Shown: positions 1 to 7,520, numbered from the stretch's first letter. The stretch is 15,168 bases of DNA from Muribaculaceae bacterium (GCA_029059965.1 JAIDUY010000307.1:1-15168), one strand, 5' to 3'. Translations and numbers: made by a program. The notes: generated from the letters alone by a model not told the origin.

Positions 1-137
1 GCAAAATTACTCATATTTTTTCAAACAACAAGTAAATCTAAGAGAAAAATAATCAGCAAAGTTCAAACAAAGTTTCCTGCAGGTTATTTTCTACGCGACC
101 GACGCTCACAATAAATGCCAAGAAAAATGCGATAAAA

Positions 138-169
138 TTTGGCGGTTTGATTGCAAAGTACTACATTTG
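138..169 (+). promoter_or_regulatory. Bacteroidales-type promoter for the lipoprotein/efflux operon
   Basis: TTTG at 138-141 is followed after exactly 20 nt by TACATTTG at 162-169. This matches the Bacteroides primary sigma consensus (-33 TTTG, 19-20 nt, -7 TAnnTTTG). Transcription would start near 174-178 and give a leader of about 90 nt. It is the only full-consensus promoter I found upstream of the eight-gene run, so it probably drives the whole unit. Confidence 0.7.
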
Positions 170-184
170 CGTTGAACAGCAGAG

Positions 185-203
185 TGCCGACTGCATGTCG
201 GCA
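185..203 (+). promoter_or_regulatory. 5'-leader stem-loop
   Basis: TGCCGAC (185-191) and GTCGGCA (197-203) form a perfect 7-bp stem around the 5-nt loop TGCAT. It starts about 10 nt after the predicted transcription start. No T-run follows, so it is not an intrinsic terminator. It could be a 5' stabilising hairpin or a regulatory element. The pairing is seen directly and the role is inference. Confidence 0.45.
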
Positions 204-264
204 AAACTTCGTTGCCCGCGCAAAAAACAATCAAAAAAAAGTCTAACCAAAAAACGTTGATTCT

Positions 265-1371
265 ATGAAAAAAATCCTGCTCATCTGCGGCCTGCTTGCC
301 GCTAACGTGCTCCTGTTGGCCGTGGCGGCGTGCGGCGATGGCCGGGCGGATGGAGTCAAGGCCGTGAGTATAGACCCGGACAATGTCACTGAGATTCAGA
401 TAGACGAGCGCGGCCTTCTGCCGCTTGAGACACGCGACAGCTCCCTGCTGTACGACATCTGCGACATCGAGCATATCGGCAACCGTTATGTTGTCTACTC
501 CCGCGACCTCCTGAGGATTTTCGATGCTGAAAACGGACGATGGCTCGGCAACCTCGCCAATCCCGGACAAGGCCCCGGCGAATACACTTTTATCAGCCGA
601 TTCCGCAGAAGCGGCGATACACTGCTGGTATTCGATTCAAATCTTGGCAAGGAGTTCCGCTATCTCAGCGACGGCACTTTCCTTGGCGACAGCAAACCTT
701 TCGGCCCCGGTCCGGATTTCTCAAGTGTACAACTGCGTGTAAGTACCTATTTCGAGGCTCCTGACGGGAACGGCTACTATGCAATCAACGATTGGGTCGG
801 CAGCTCGGGCATACCGACTCCGGCCTATACCCGCTATAATGCCGCGGGCGAGGCTATCGGCATCGTTCCCGGGCGCGGACTACGAAGCGGCTCCCGCTTT
901 AAAGACCGTGGCTATACCGACTATGAGCACGGACGCGTCCTTGTATGGGATGCGTTCAGGGACACGCTCTTCGACATCGCAGGCGACGAAGTCCGTGCAC
1001 TCTACGCTTTCGACTTCGGCTCCCGCAGCCTGCCTTCATCTGTTCAGAATATGCCTGAGCTGCATGACCGTCTAAATGCTTTCACGGAAGAAGGTGCAGA
1101 CTATGTATCTTTCATGCGCTATTTCCAGACAAAGGGCGACAAGCTCTACTTCTCCATCAGCTCCAGTGACGAATACTGCGACTATGTGCGCTATAACGAG
1201 GACGATGGCAACTATCGCATTATCCGATTCGTCGATTCGTCAGGGCGTTACAGTCCTAATAACTTTTTGAAAATCGACGGAGACAGCGCCATAATCTCGC
1301 TCAGCGATGAAGCTTGCCCCGAAACCAACCCCGTCCTGTACCGCTTCCCGCTAAGTCTGTTCGAGCAGTGA
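265..1371 (+). CDS. Six-bladed beta-propeller lipoprotein, copy 1
   Basis: Predicted envelope lipoprotein of 368 aa. The N-terminus has two lysines, a hydrophobic stretch and a lipobox V-A-A-C with the lipidated Cys at residue 23. Then come LPLETRDSSL (about 51-60) and GQGPGEY (101-107), both typical of the Bacteroidota 6-bladed beta-propeller family (BF3164-like lipoproteins). The length suits one six-bladed propeller. The molecular function of this family is not established; surface ligand or peptide binding is a guess. The ATG at 265 is chosen because the signal peptide begins there and an A-rich tract precedes it. It is the first gene of the presumed operon, 74 nt before the Cys-rich protein gene. 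Residues 49-238 are identical at nucleotide level to the second copy (1748-2854), while the last 100 or so residues differ. Family call is firm, role unknown. Confidence 0.88.
   Translation: MKKILLICGLLAANVLLLAVAACGDGRADGVKAVSIDPDNVTEIQIDERGLLPLETRDSSLLYDICDIEHIGNRYVVYSRDLLRIFDAENGRWLGNLANPGQGPGEYTFISRFRRSGDTLLVFDSNLGKEFRYLSDGTFLGDSKPFGPGPDFSSVQLRVSTYFEAPDGNGYYAINDWVGSSGIPTPAYTRYNAAGEAIGIVPGRGLRSGSRFKDRGYTDYEHGRVLVWDAFRDTLFDIAGDEVRALYAFDFGSRSLPSSVQNMPELHDRLNAFTEEGADYVSFMRYFQTKGDKLYFSISSSDEYCDYVRYNEDDGNYRIIRFVDSSGRYSPNNFLKIDGDSAIISLSDEACPETNPVLYRFPLSLFEQ
409..978 (+). repeat. 570-bp perfect direct repeat, unit A
   Basis: By eye every base of 409-978 equals 1895-2464 (offset 1486), synonymous positions included. 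The first mismatches flanking it are at 408 (g against a) and 979 (g against a). It encodes residues 49-238 of the first propeller lipoprotein. Homology continues outside the block but with scattered changes, and it is low in the C-terminal third. This points to a recent duplication or gene conversion. Confidence 0.9.
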
Positions 1372-1445
1372 ACTATCGGTTTTGCTTTTAAATACAAACC
1401 ATAATTCAATTTAATGGTTATAAAATAAAAAACGCTTCAACGACT
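1372..1445 (+). other. Intergenic spacer with small inverted repeat
   Basis: This 74-nt AT-rich spacer separates the first lipoprotein gene from the Cys-rich protein gene. AACCAT (1397-1402) and ATGGTT (1414-1419) can pair as a 6-bp stem with an 11-nt loop. The downstream side is A-rich, not T-rich, so a strong terminator is unlikely. It may be a processing or attenuation site that sets different levels for the two flanking genes, but this is speculative. I see no TTTG/TAnnTTTG promoter here. Confidence 0.35.
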
Positions 1446-1751
1446 ATGAAAAGATTACACATTGTAATACTCGCGCTCGTGGTACTCAATCTGGCACTTT
1501 TCGCCAACACAACCGCACAGACCGAGACACCGACATCTCCGGCACAAACCGAACGCACTCCCGTACCCGTCGACAGCAACGGCTGCGCATTCGGTGGCCG
1601 CGGAGCCTCGAGCTGCAACATCGCCCCCGGTATACTCCTGTCCAACGGCTCCACGACAATCGGTTGTAGCGTGACTTGCAATGAAGGTTACTTCGCCTGC
1701 TGCGGAGCCAGCTGCACGTGCATACCTGTCAACAGCGAAAACGCACAATGA
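1446..1751 (+). CDS. Small secreted cysteine-rich protein (8 Cys)
   Basis: A 101-aa protein in three parts. Residues 1-24 are a signal peptide (Lys-Arg, a hydrophobic run, likely cleavage after Ala24 before Gln). Residues 25-45 are a Thr/Pro/Gln-rich linker. Residues 46-92 are compact and hold eight cysteines at 47, 57, 74, 78, 85, 86, 90 and 92, spaced C-x9-C-x16-C-x3-C-x6-C-C-x3-C-x-C, with Gly and Ser rich in between (for example GRGASSC and CNEGYFACC). The even Cys count suggests up to four disulfides. It recalls small Cys-rich secreted Bacteroidota proteins encoded beside propeller lipoproteins, such as the NVEALA group, but the NVEALA motif itself is absent. The gene sits between the two lipoprotein copies and its stop overlaps the next start (ATGATG). 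It could be a signalling peptide, toxin or structural peptide; the function is unknown. The coding call is supported by the signal peptide, Cys pattern and tight packing. Confidence 0.8.
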   Translation: MKRLHIVILALVVLNLALFANTTAQTETPTSPAQTERTPVPVDSNGCAFGGRGASSCNIAPGILLSNGSTTIGCSVTCNEGYFACCGASCTCIPVNSENAQ

Positions 1752-2854
1752 TGAAAAAGATTCTGCCAATATGCGGCCTGCTTGCCGCTAACGTGCTCCT
1801 GTTGGCCGTGGCGGCGTGCGGCGACGGCAGGGCGGATGGAGTCAAGACGGTGAGGATAGACCCGGACAATATCACTGAGATTCAGATAGACGAACGCGGC
1901 CTTCTGCCGCTTGAGACACGCGACAGCTCCCTGCTGTACGACATCTGCGACATCGAGCATATCGGCAACCGTTATGTTGTCTACTCCCGCGACCTCCTGA
2001 GGATTTTCGATGCTGAAAACGGACGATGGCTCGGCAACCTCGCCAATCCCGGACAAGGCCCCGGCGAATACACTTTTATCAGCCGATTCCGCAGAAGCGG
2101 CGATACACTGCTGGTATTCGATTCAAATCTTGGCAAGGAGTTCCGCTATCTCAGCGACGGCACTTTCCTTGGCGACAGCAAACCTTTCGGCCCCGGTCCG
2201 GATTTCTCAAGTGTACAACTGCGTGTAAGTACCTATTTCGAGGCTCCTGACGGGAACGGCTACTATGCAATCAACGATTGGGTCGGCAGCTCGGGCATAC
2301 CGACTCCGGCCTATACCCGCTATAATGCCGCGGGCGAGGCTATCGGCATCGTTCCCGGGCGCGGACTACGAAGCGGCTCCCGCTTTAAAGACCGTGGCTA
2401 TACCGACTATGAGCACGGACGCGTCCTTGTATGGGATGCGTTCAGGGACACGCTCTTCGACATCACAGGCGACGAAGTCCGCGCACTCTACGCTTTCGAC
2501 TTCGGCTCCCACAGCCTGCCTTCATCTGTTCAGAATATGCCGGAACTAATCGACAGGCTTAATGCTTTCACGGAAGAAGGCACAGACTATGTCTCTGCCC
2601 TGCGATATTTCCAGACAAAGGGCGACAATCTATATTTTACAGTGAATGTCGACACAGATTACAGTCGTTACATTTGCTACAACGAGGCCAACGGCACCTA
2701 CAACATTCTTCATTTCTCCGACCCCGCAGAAAGATACATTCCTCGAGGGTTTTTGAAAATCGAGGGCGACAGTGCCATCATCTCGCTCAGCGACTCGCAA
2801 AATCCCGAGAACAACCCTGTACTGTACCGCTTCCCGCTAAGTCTGTTTGAATGA
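1748..2854 (+). CDS. Six-bladed beta-propeller lipoprotein, copy 2
   Basis: Paralogue of the first gene, 368 aa from the ATG at 1748 or 367 aa from the ATG at 1751. The frame is open further upstream, but the lipoprotein signal peptide (Lys-Lys, hydrophobic core, V-A-A-C with Cys at residue 24) fixes the start here. The start gives a 4-nt ATGA overlap with the Cys-rich gene and implies translational coupling. It carries the same GQGPGEY motif and an identical core. The last third differs from copy 1 (roughly residues 256-345), with conserved islands such as LNAFTEEG, RYFQTKGD and GDSAIISLSD and a nearly identical C-terminal end. The gene ends with another ATGA overlap into the thioredoxin-like gene. 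Two copies with different C-termini around one peptide gene suggest paralogues that bind different partners; that is inference. Confidence 0.87.
   Translation: MMKKILPICGLLAANVLLLAVAACGDGRADGVKTVRIDPDNITEIQIDERGLLPLETRDSSLLYDICDIEHIGNRYVVYSRDLLRIFDAENGRWLGNLANPGQGPGEYTFISRFRRSGDTLLVFDSNLGKEFRYLSDGTFLGDSKPFGPGPDFSSVQLRVSTYFEAPDGNGYYAINDWVGSSGIPTPAYTRYNAAGEAIGIVPGRGLRSGSRFKDRGYTDYEHGRVLVWDAFRDTLFDITGDEVRALYAFDFGSHSLPSSVQNMPELIDRLNAFTEEGTDYVSALRYFQTKGDNLYFTVNVDTDYSRYICYNEANGTYNILHFSDPAERYIPRGFLKIEGDSAIISLSDSQNPENNPVLYRFPLSLFE
1895..2464 (+). repeat. 570-bp perfect direct repeat, unit B
   Basis: Identical copy of 409-978 within the second propeller lipoprotein gene. Recombination between the two units would delete or duplicate a 1486-bp segment that contains the Cys-rich protein gene and regenerate one intact lipoprotein gene. 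The pair could also collapse in short-read assemblies. Confidence 0.9.
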
Positions 2855-3405
2855 AACGCATACTCTATATACTCGCAGTCGTGGCCCTTGCCGGACTTGC
2901 CGTCTGGCAAATTGTAAAAATAGCACAGACGCACAACAAAGTCCCCGCACAGGAACAGATGCCTGCTCTTTCGGGACAAGACATAGAAGGTATCGTGCAC
3001 GACGAGTTGAGCGAGGCCTACAACGGCATTCCACTTAACATCGGGGCAATATCGCTGAACGATTTTCGAGGCGACACCTTGAGTCTTGCCGAAGTCCTGG
3101 GCGATAACAGCGGCGGAACGCTTGTTGCCCGCTACTCGGCCTCGGGCTGCCGCCCTTGCATCGAGAAGACCATGGAGATGCTCATGGAGCATGGAGTCGA
3201 GAATCCGAGCGACAGCATCATCGTGCTGATAGCCGGGTGTCCGCCACGCGACCTGAACGTATTCGCCGCCCAGTACGGGAGGCGCTTCCGCTTCTACGGG
3301 GCCGACAGCTTCCCGCTTGATTTCGACGGAGGCACCTCGCCTGTAGTGTTCCGGCTCGGGCCGGACGGCATAGTCAGCGACCATGAAGTAGTGAAGACCG
3401 ACTGA
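2851..3405 (+). CDS. Membrane-anchored thioredoxin-fold protein (TlpA/redoxin-like)
   Basis: A 184-aa protein with an N-terminal transmembrane anchor or uncleaved signal (about residues 4-24), which places the rest in the periplasm. The active-site motif C-R-P-C (Cys100 and Cys103, in SASGCRPC) follows a beta-strand, as in TlpA/ResA-type thioredoxins. SPVVFRLGPDGIV near residues 163-175 fits the cis-proline loop (Pro164) and the following strands. One further cysteine is at 130. It would reduce, oxidise or isomerise disulfides of envelope proteins. The ATG at 2851 overlaps the previous stop as ATGA. Lying two genes after an 8-Cys secreted protein, it may act on that substrate (inference). A thioredoxin-like fold is well supported; direction of the redox reaction cannot be told. 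Confidence 0.8.
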   Translation: MKRILYILAVVALAGLAVWQIVKIAQTHNKVPAQEQMPALSGQDIEGIVHDELSEAYNGIPLNIGAISLNDFRGDTLSLAEVLGDNSGGTLVARYSASGCRPCIEKTMEMLMEHGVENPSDSIIVLIAGCPPRDLNVFAAQYGRRFRFYGADSFPLDFDGGTSPVVFRLGPDGIVSDHEVVKTD

Positions 3406-3430
3406 CGGGAACCACAATCCCAATCACATT

Positions 3431-4480
3431 ATGCACAAGAAATTCTACATAGCGGCCATCATAGTCTCGGCGTGTGTGTCGTGCTCGGACAGGCACTCCG
3501 TAGAGGCGCAGACTTCGGTACGCGCGACAGGTCCGACTGACAGCGTCACCGCCGTAAGAGGCCTGGTGCTCCGTCAGGACAATTTCGGCCGCGACATCGT
3601 GAGCAACGGACACATACGTGCCCGACATATGGCAGAGGTACGCTGCGAGCCGGGACGCGAACTGACGGAGGTATACGTGCGCAACGGATGCCGCGTTAGC
3701 CGCGGGCAGGTTCTCGGGCGCCTTAAAAGCGACAACTACGAGACCGAGCGTCTCGAAGCCGCTTTGGAGCAGGCCCGGCTGGAAATGCAGGACGTACTCA
3801 TAGGCCAAGGCTACGATCCGGCACACATGGAATCCATACCCGCCGACATTGTCCGTCTTGCCGAAATCCGCAGCGGTGTAGCCCAGACCGAGGCGACATA
3901 CCGTCAGGCCGTCGAGCGCAGCAACTCCAGCGTGCTAAGAGCTCCTATCGGCGGAACTGTCAGCGATTTGGAAGCCCGCGAACACACCTCGGTGGACGAC
4001 AACGGAAAATTCTGCACCATAATAGATACTGAGAGCATGGAAGTGAACTTCCCCGTTCTTGAGAACGAACTGGGAGCTGTACGCACGGGCACACGGGTAT
4101 GCATCCACCCGTTTTTCGGCGAAGATTCAAGCGAAGGCGTCATCACCGAAATCAATCCGCGTGTCGACAGCGACGGACATGTCAAGGTGACGGCCTCGGT
4201 GGAATCGTCCGAAGGGTTTATGGACGGCATGCATGTCCGCGTGTTTATACATTCGGCCGAGCGCCGTACACTTGCCGTGCCTAAAAGCGCATTGGTGCGT
4301 CGTTCGGGTCGCGATGTCGTCTTCAGCTGCTCGGACGGGAGGGCCATATGGAATTATGTCACTACGGGCGAAGAAAATGCAGACAGCTATGAAATCACTT
4401 CAGGACTCGCCGAGGGCGACACCATAATCACCGAGGGCAACAATTCGCTTGCACACGGCAGCCTCGTGCGGCTGCTTTAG
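3431..4480 (+). CDS. RND efflux periplasmic adaptor subunit (MFP/HlyD type)
   Basis: Membrane fusion protein of 349 aa linking an inner-membrane RND pump to a TolC-like channel. The N-terminus is a lipoprotein-type signal: V-S-A-C puts the lipidated Cys at 15, with Cys18 as a less likely alternative. The two lipoyl half-motifs are around 75-99 (EVYVRNGCRVSRGQVLGRL) and 169-185 (LRAPIGGTVSD). Between them is a short helical hairpin (about 103-165). Beta-barrel and membrane-proximal segments follow (GMHVRVFI, VPKSALV, GLAEGDTIITEG). The gene starts 25 nt after the thioredoxin-like gene with no promoter or terminator in the gap, and ends 28 nt before the first RND gene. Substrate unknown. Confidence 0.9.
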   Translation: MHKKFYIAAIIVSACVSCSDRHSVEAQTSVRATGPTDSVTAVRGLVLRQDNFGRDIVSNGHIRARHMAEVRCEPGRELTEVYVRNGCRVSRGQVLGRLKSDNYETERLEAALEQARLEMQDVLIGQGYDPAHMESIPADIVRLAEIRSGVAQTEATYRQAVERSNSSVLRAPIGGTVSDLEAREHTSVDDNGKFCTIIDTESMEVNFPVLENELGAVRTGTRVCIHPFFGEDSSEGVITEINPRVDSDGHVKVTASVESSEGFMDGMHVRVFIHSAERRTLAVPKSALVRRSGRDVVFSCSDGRAIWNYVTTGEENADSYEITSGLAEGDTIITEGNNSLAHGSLVRLL

Positions 4481-4508
4481 TCTCGGCAGACATCAGACAT
4501 TCAGTGGC

Positions 4509-7500
4509 ATGGTAAAATTCCTGTTGCACCGTCCTATAGCGGTAATAACGACCTTCCTGGCGCTCATTGCTGTCGGGCTTGTTTGTTTTGGTCTGCTGCC
4601 GGTGTCTCTGCTACCGGATGTGTCGATTCCGCACATTGTTGTCAAGGTGGATGCACCCGGAAAAACACCGCGCCAGATTGAGAGCAGCTGCATGCGGCCG
4701 CTGCGGCGGGCGCTCGCACAGGTGGAAGGCATCGAGATGCTGGAAAGTGAAAGCGGGGACGGCTACGGCACCATCAGCATCACCATGGACTATGGCCGTA
4801 ACATGGATCTGGCCTTTATCGCCGTCAACGAGAAAATCGACGCCACAGCGGGGCTTCTGCCTCGCGACATCCCGAGACCACTTGTTGTCAAGACGAGCGT
4901 AAGCGACATACCGGCGCTGTATCTTCAGATTACACGCACTGACGGCATGGAACCCGACGCGGAGTTCTATACCTACGTCATGGATGTGGTGCGCCGCCGT
5001 CTTGAACAACTGCCTGAAGTGGCCATGGTGGATGTGAGCGGCGTGCCGACCGAGGAGATAGACATACGCCTTCATCCCGAAGTGGCGGCAGCGGCCGGGA
5101 TCACAGCCTCCGACATAGCGGAGGGCATTGGTCGCACCACCGGAGAGTTGTCAGGACTCGAAATAGCCCGCGGGCGGCTACGCTACCGGCTTCATATGTC
5201 GGAGCATATCGACAACCTCGACGCAATCGGGTCGGTGGGCATTCTCAAGAACGGGCGCATCTACCGTCTTGGCGACATCTGCGATGTCCGCAGGACCGAG
5301 GGAAGGAGCGAAGGCTTGTCGACTTACATGGGAAAGCGGGCTGTGACATTCGCTGTCGTCAAAAAGTCGACTGCCGGCATGGACAAAATGGAAGAAGCCG
5401 TCGGCGAGGCCGTGGCGCTCTTCCGCGCCAACGAGCCGGAAGTGGACATACAGCCTACACGTAGCCAGCGCTCTCTGCTTGACGCCGCCATAAGCAATCT
5501 TGAACAGGATCTTCTTTTCGGACTGCTGCTCGTGTTCGGCGTCTGCATAGTGTTCCTTCGCAATGTACGCGTGGCCTTCGTCATCGGTATCACGATGATA
5601 GTTTCCGTGATAATAACATTCGGGACATTCCACTTCGTCGGGCTTAGCATCAATATAATATCGCTCGCCGGCCTGATTCTTGCGGTCGGCATGATGATAG
5701 ACAATTCGGTCATAATAGCCGAAAACATCAGCCAGTACCGTCACAAAGGGCTGAGTCTGGGACGTAGCTGCAGCTTGGGCACCACCGAACTCGTGACGCC
5801 TCTTCTGAGCTCGACACTCACAACCATCGCCGTCTTTGTGCCGCTTGTCTTCATGAGTGGCATCGCCGGAGCCATATTCAAAGACCAGGCCTTGGCGCTG
5901 AGCGTGGGTCTGCTCGTTTCGTATGCGGTCGGACTGACTCTTCTCCCTGTATTATACCTGCTGCTGATGCGCCGGGATAAAGCAGACCTCAAAGAAATCG
6001 GCACGCCTTTCTATATACGGTGGTACGACATCGGAACCGACTGGTGCATGAGGCACAAAGTCCTGAGTATAGGTATCGTGCTGGCAGCAACGGCTCTCAT
6101 TCCCGCCATCTATCCTCTGCTTGAGATGACCAGAATGCCTCACACTCGCAGTAGTGAGGCTATGCTGCACATCGACTGGAACAGCAACATTGACGCATCG
6201 GCCAATCGTCTGAGAGCTGACAGCATAGGCTTTCTTTCCGGAGCCGCCGAATACTCGGCTTTTGCCGGCGTCCGTGATTTTCTGATTGATAATGACGGAG
6301 GAAATGCCAGCGGTGAATGCGAGTTATACTTCCGGGGAACGGATGAGGATGACCTGCACCTGATATGTGCCCGGGTTGACAGCGCCATTGTCAGTCTTTG
6401 GCCTGATGCGGGTGTGGAATGGAACGCCGCGCCCAATCCGTTCGAACAAGTATTCGCAAGCAGGCGTGCACCTCTGACGATACTGCTTCATGACAATGGT
6501 TCGGATAATGTACTGTCGCGTGCCAATTCGACAATCGCGTCCGTCAAGGAATCGACCGGAGTGCAGGCTCGCCCGCTTAAAGTCCGTCCGCAGATTGTAC
6601 TGGAAGAAAACCGCGATCTGATGGCTCGCTACGGGGTGTCGCAGTCTGACATACGCAATGAGCTCATACAGACATTTTCGGGGATGGACCTTGCCGCCCT
6701 CGATGTAGGAGGCGTCAACATACCCGTGCGGGTGAAAACATCTTCGACAGATACGGAAAATGCCATCGACGAATGTTTTGTGCGTCCGACAAGGGGTAAT
6801 GGTCCGGAGATTCCGCTGCGGATGCTTATCAGTTCGAGACAGGAAGAAGACCTCAAGACAGTGACTGCGGGCACGGCCGGCGAGTATGTGGCGCTGAGCT
6901 ATGACGCGAACAGCGGAAATGTAGACCGTATAATCGAATCTGCCCGGTCGGCAGCGGCCGACAATGGCTTCGATGCCACTTTTGAAGGCGCCATATTCGA
7001 CAACGAACGCATGCTGCGCGAACTGAGCCTTATCATGCTTGTAAGCCTCATACTTATGTACTTCGTGCTTTGTGCGCAGTTCGAGAGCTTCGTACAACCT
7101 CTTATAGTTCTGGTGGAGATTCCTGTTGATCTTGGCTTTGCTTTGCTTAGCCTGTGGATTTTCGGCCAAAGTCTCAACCTGATGTCGGCCATCGGCATTA
7201 TCGTCACATGTGGTATAGTGGTCAACGACTCGATACTCAAGCTTGATTCCATCAACGAACTCCGCCGCAAGGGCACACCGCTGACCGAGGCCATACACAC
7301 TGCCGGACACCGCCGCCTCAAGTCCATACTCATGACTTCTCTGACGACCATACTGGCCATGCTCCCGCTGCTTTTCACCCACGATCTTGGCTCGGATCTG
7401 CAACGTCCTATGAGCATAGCGATGATAGGCTCGATGATTCCGGGCACTATTGTGAGCATCTTCGCCATACCCTTGTGCTATTACATGATATACAGAAAGA

Positions 7501-7520
7501 AAGATGGTAAAACGAATTGA
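4509..7520 (+). CDS. RND efflux permease subunit 1 (AcrB/ACR_tran superfamily)
   Basis: Inner-membrane proton-driven transporter of 1003 aa. The ATG at 4509 is preferred to the upstream TTG at 4449 because MVKFLLHRPIAVITTF is the standard RND TM1 start, and the upstream codons overlap the adaptor gene. Two similar halves are visible, each with large periplasmic loops. TM4 carries AVGMMIDNSVIIAEN, so Asp398 matches AcrB Asp407, and Asn399 replaces AcrB Asp408. This D-N pair is common in one RND subfamily. TM10 has GIVVNDSILKLD (about 902-913), with Asn in place of the AcrB Lys940. The C-terminal GHRRLKSILMTSLTTI and a basic tail are typical. The gene overlaps the TolC-like gene by 17 nt. Substrate class (drug, metal, lipid or peptide) cannot be read from the sequence. 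Confidence 0.93.
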   Translation: MVKFLLHRPIAVITTFLALIAVGLVCFGLLPVSLLPDVSIPHIVVKVDAPGKTPRQIESSCMRPLRRALAQVEGIEMLESESGDGYGTISITMDYGRNMDLAFIAVNEKIDATAGLLPRDIPRPLVVKTSVSDIPALYLQITRTDGMEPDAEFYTYVMDVVRRRLEQLPEVAMVDVSGVPTEEIDIRLHPEVAAAAGITASDIAEGIGRTTGELSGLEIARGRLRYRLHMSEHIDNLDAIGSVGILKNGRIYRLGDICDVRRTEGRSEGLSTYMGKRAVTFAVVKKSTAGMDKMEEAVGEAVALFRANEPEVDIQPTRSQRSLLDAAISNLEQDLLFGLLLVFGVCIVFLRNVRVAFVIGITMIVSVIITFGTFHFVGLSINIISLAGLILAVGMMIDNSVIIAENISQYRHKGLSLGRSCSLGTTELVTPLLSSTLTTIAVFVPLVFMSGIAGAIFKDQALALSVGLLVSYAVGLTLLPVLYLLLMRRDKADLKEIGTPFYIRWYDIGTDWCMRHKVLSIGIVLAATALIPAIYPLLEMTRMPHTRSSEAMLHIDWNSNIDASANRLRADSIGFLSGAAEYSAFAGVRDFLIDNDGGNASGECELYFRGTDEDDLHLICARVDSAIVSLWPDAGVEWNAAPNPFEQVFASRRAPLTILLHDNGSDNVLSRANSTIASVKESTGVQARPLKVRPQIVLEENRDLMARYGVSQSDIRNELIQTFSGMDLAALDVGGVNIPVRVKTSSTDTENAIDECFVRPTRGNGPEIPLRMLISSRQEEDLKTVTAGTAGEYVALSYDANSGNVDRIIESARSAAADNGFDATFEGAIFDNERMLRELSLIMLVSLILMYFVLCAQFESFVQPLIVLVEIPVDLGFALLSLWIFGQSLNLMSAIGIIVTCGIVVNDSILKLDSINELRRKGTPLTEAIHTAGHRRLKSILMTSLTTILAMLPLLFTHDLGSDLQRPMSIAMIGSMIPGTIVSIFAIPLCYYMIYRKKDGKTN

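Larger units (their letters stand above)
1..264. other. AT-rich upstream region and 5' leader, no gene
   Basis: This stretch is AT-rich and I see no supported coding sequence in it. It contains a Bacteroidales-type promoter (138-169), a stem-loop just downstream of the predicted transcription start (185-203), and an A-rich tract before the first ATG (about 221-255) of the kind that replaces a Shine-Dalgarno site in Bacteroidota. At the extreme left the minus strand reads TAATTTTG (positions 9 down to 2), a possible -7 box for a leftward gene outside the window. No matching TTTG lies at the right spacing, so that divergent promoter is only a possibility. Confidence 0.6.

Noticed and set aside
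1718..1747. Upstream extension of lipoprotein copy 2
   Set aside because: The extension would put charged residues before the lipoprotein signal peptide and is absent from copy 1.
1688..2056. Minus-strand frame repeated at 106-570 and 1688-2056
   Set aside because: It recurs only because the plus-strand lipoprotein genes are duplicated, and it has no independent support.
2669..2676. TACATTTG inside lipoprotein copy 2
   Set aside because: It fits the -7 consensus but has no -33 TTTG at 19-20 nt and falls in a coding stretch; likely chance.
4449..4508. Upstream TTG start for RND1
   Set aside because: It overlaps the adaptor gene and adds 20 residues before the conserved RND TM1 start.
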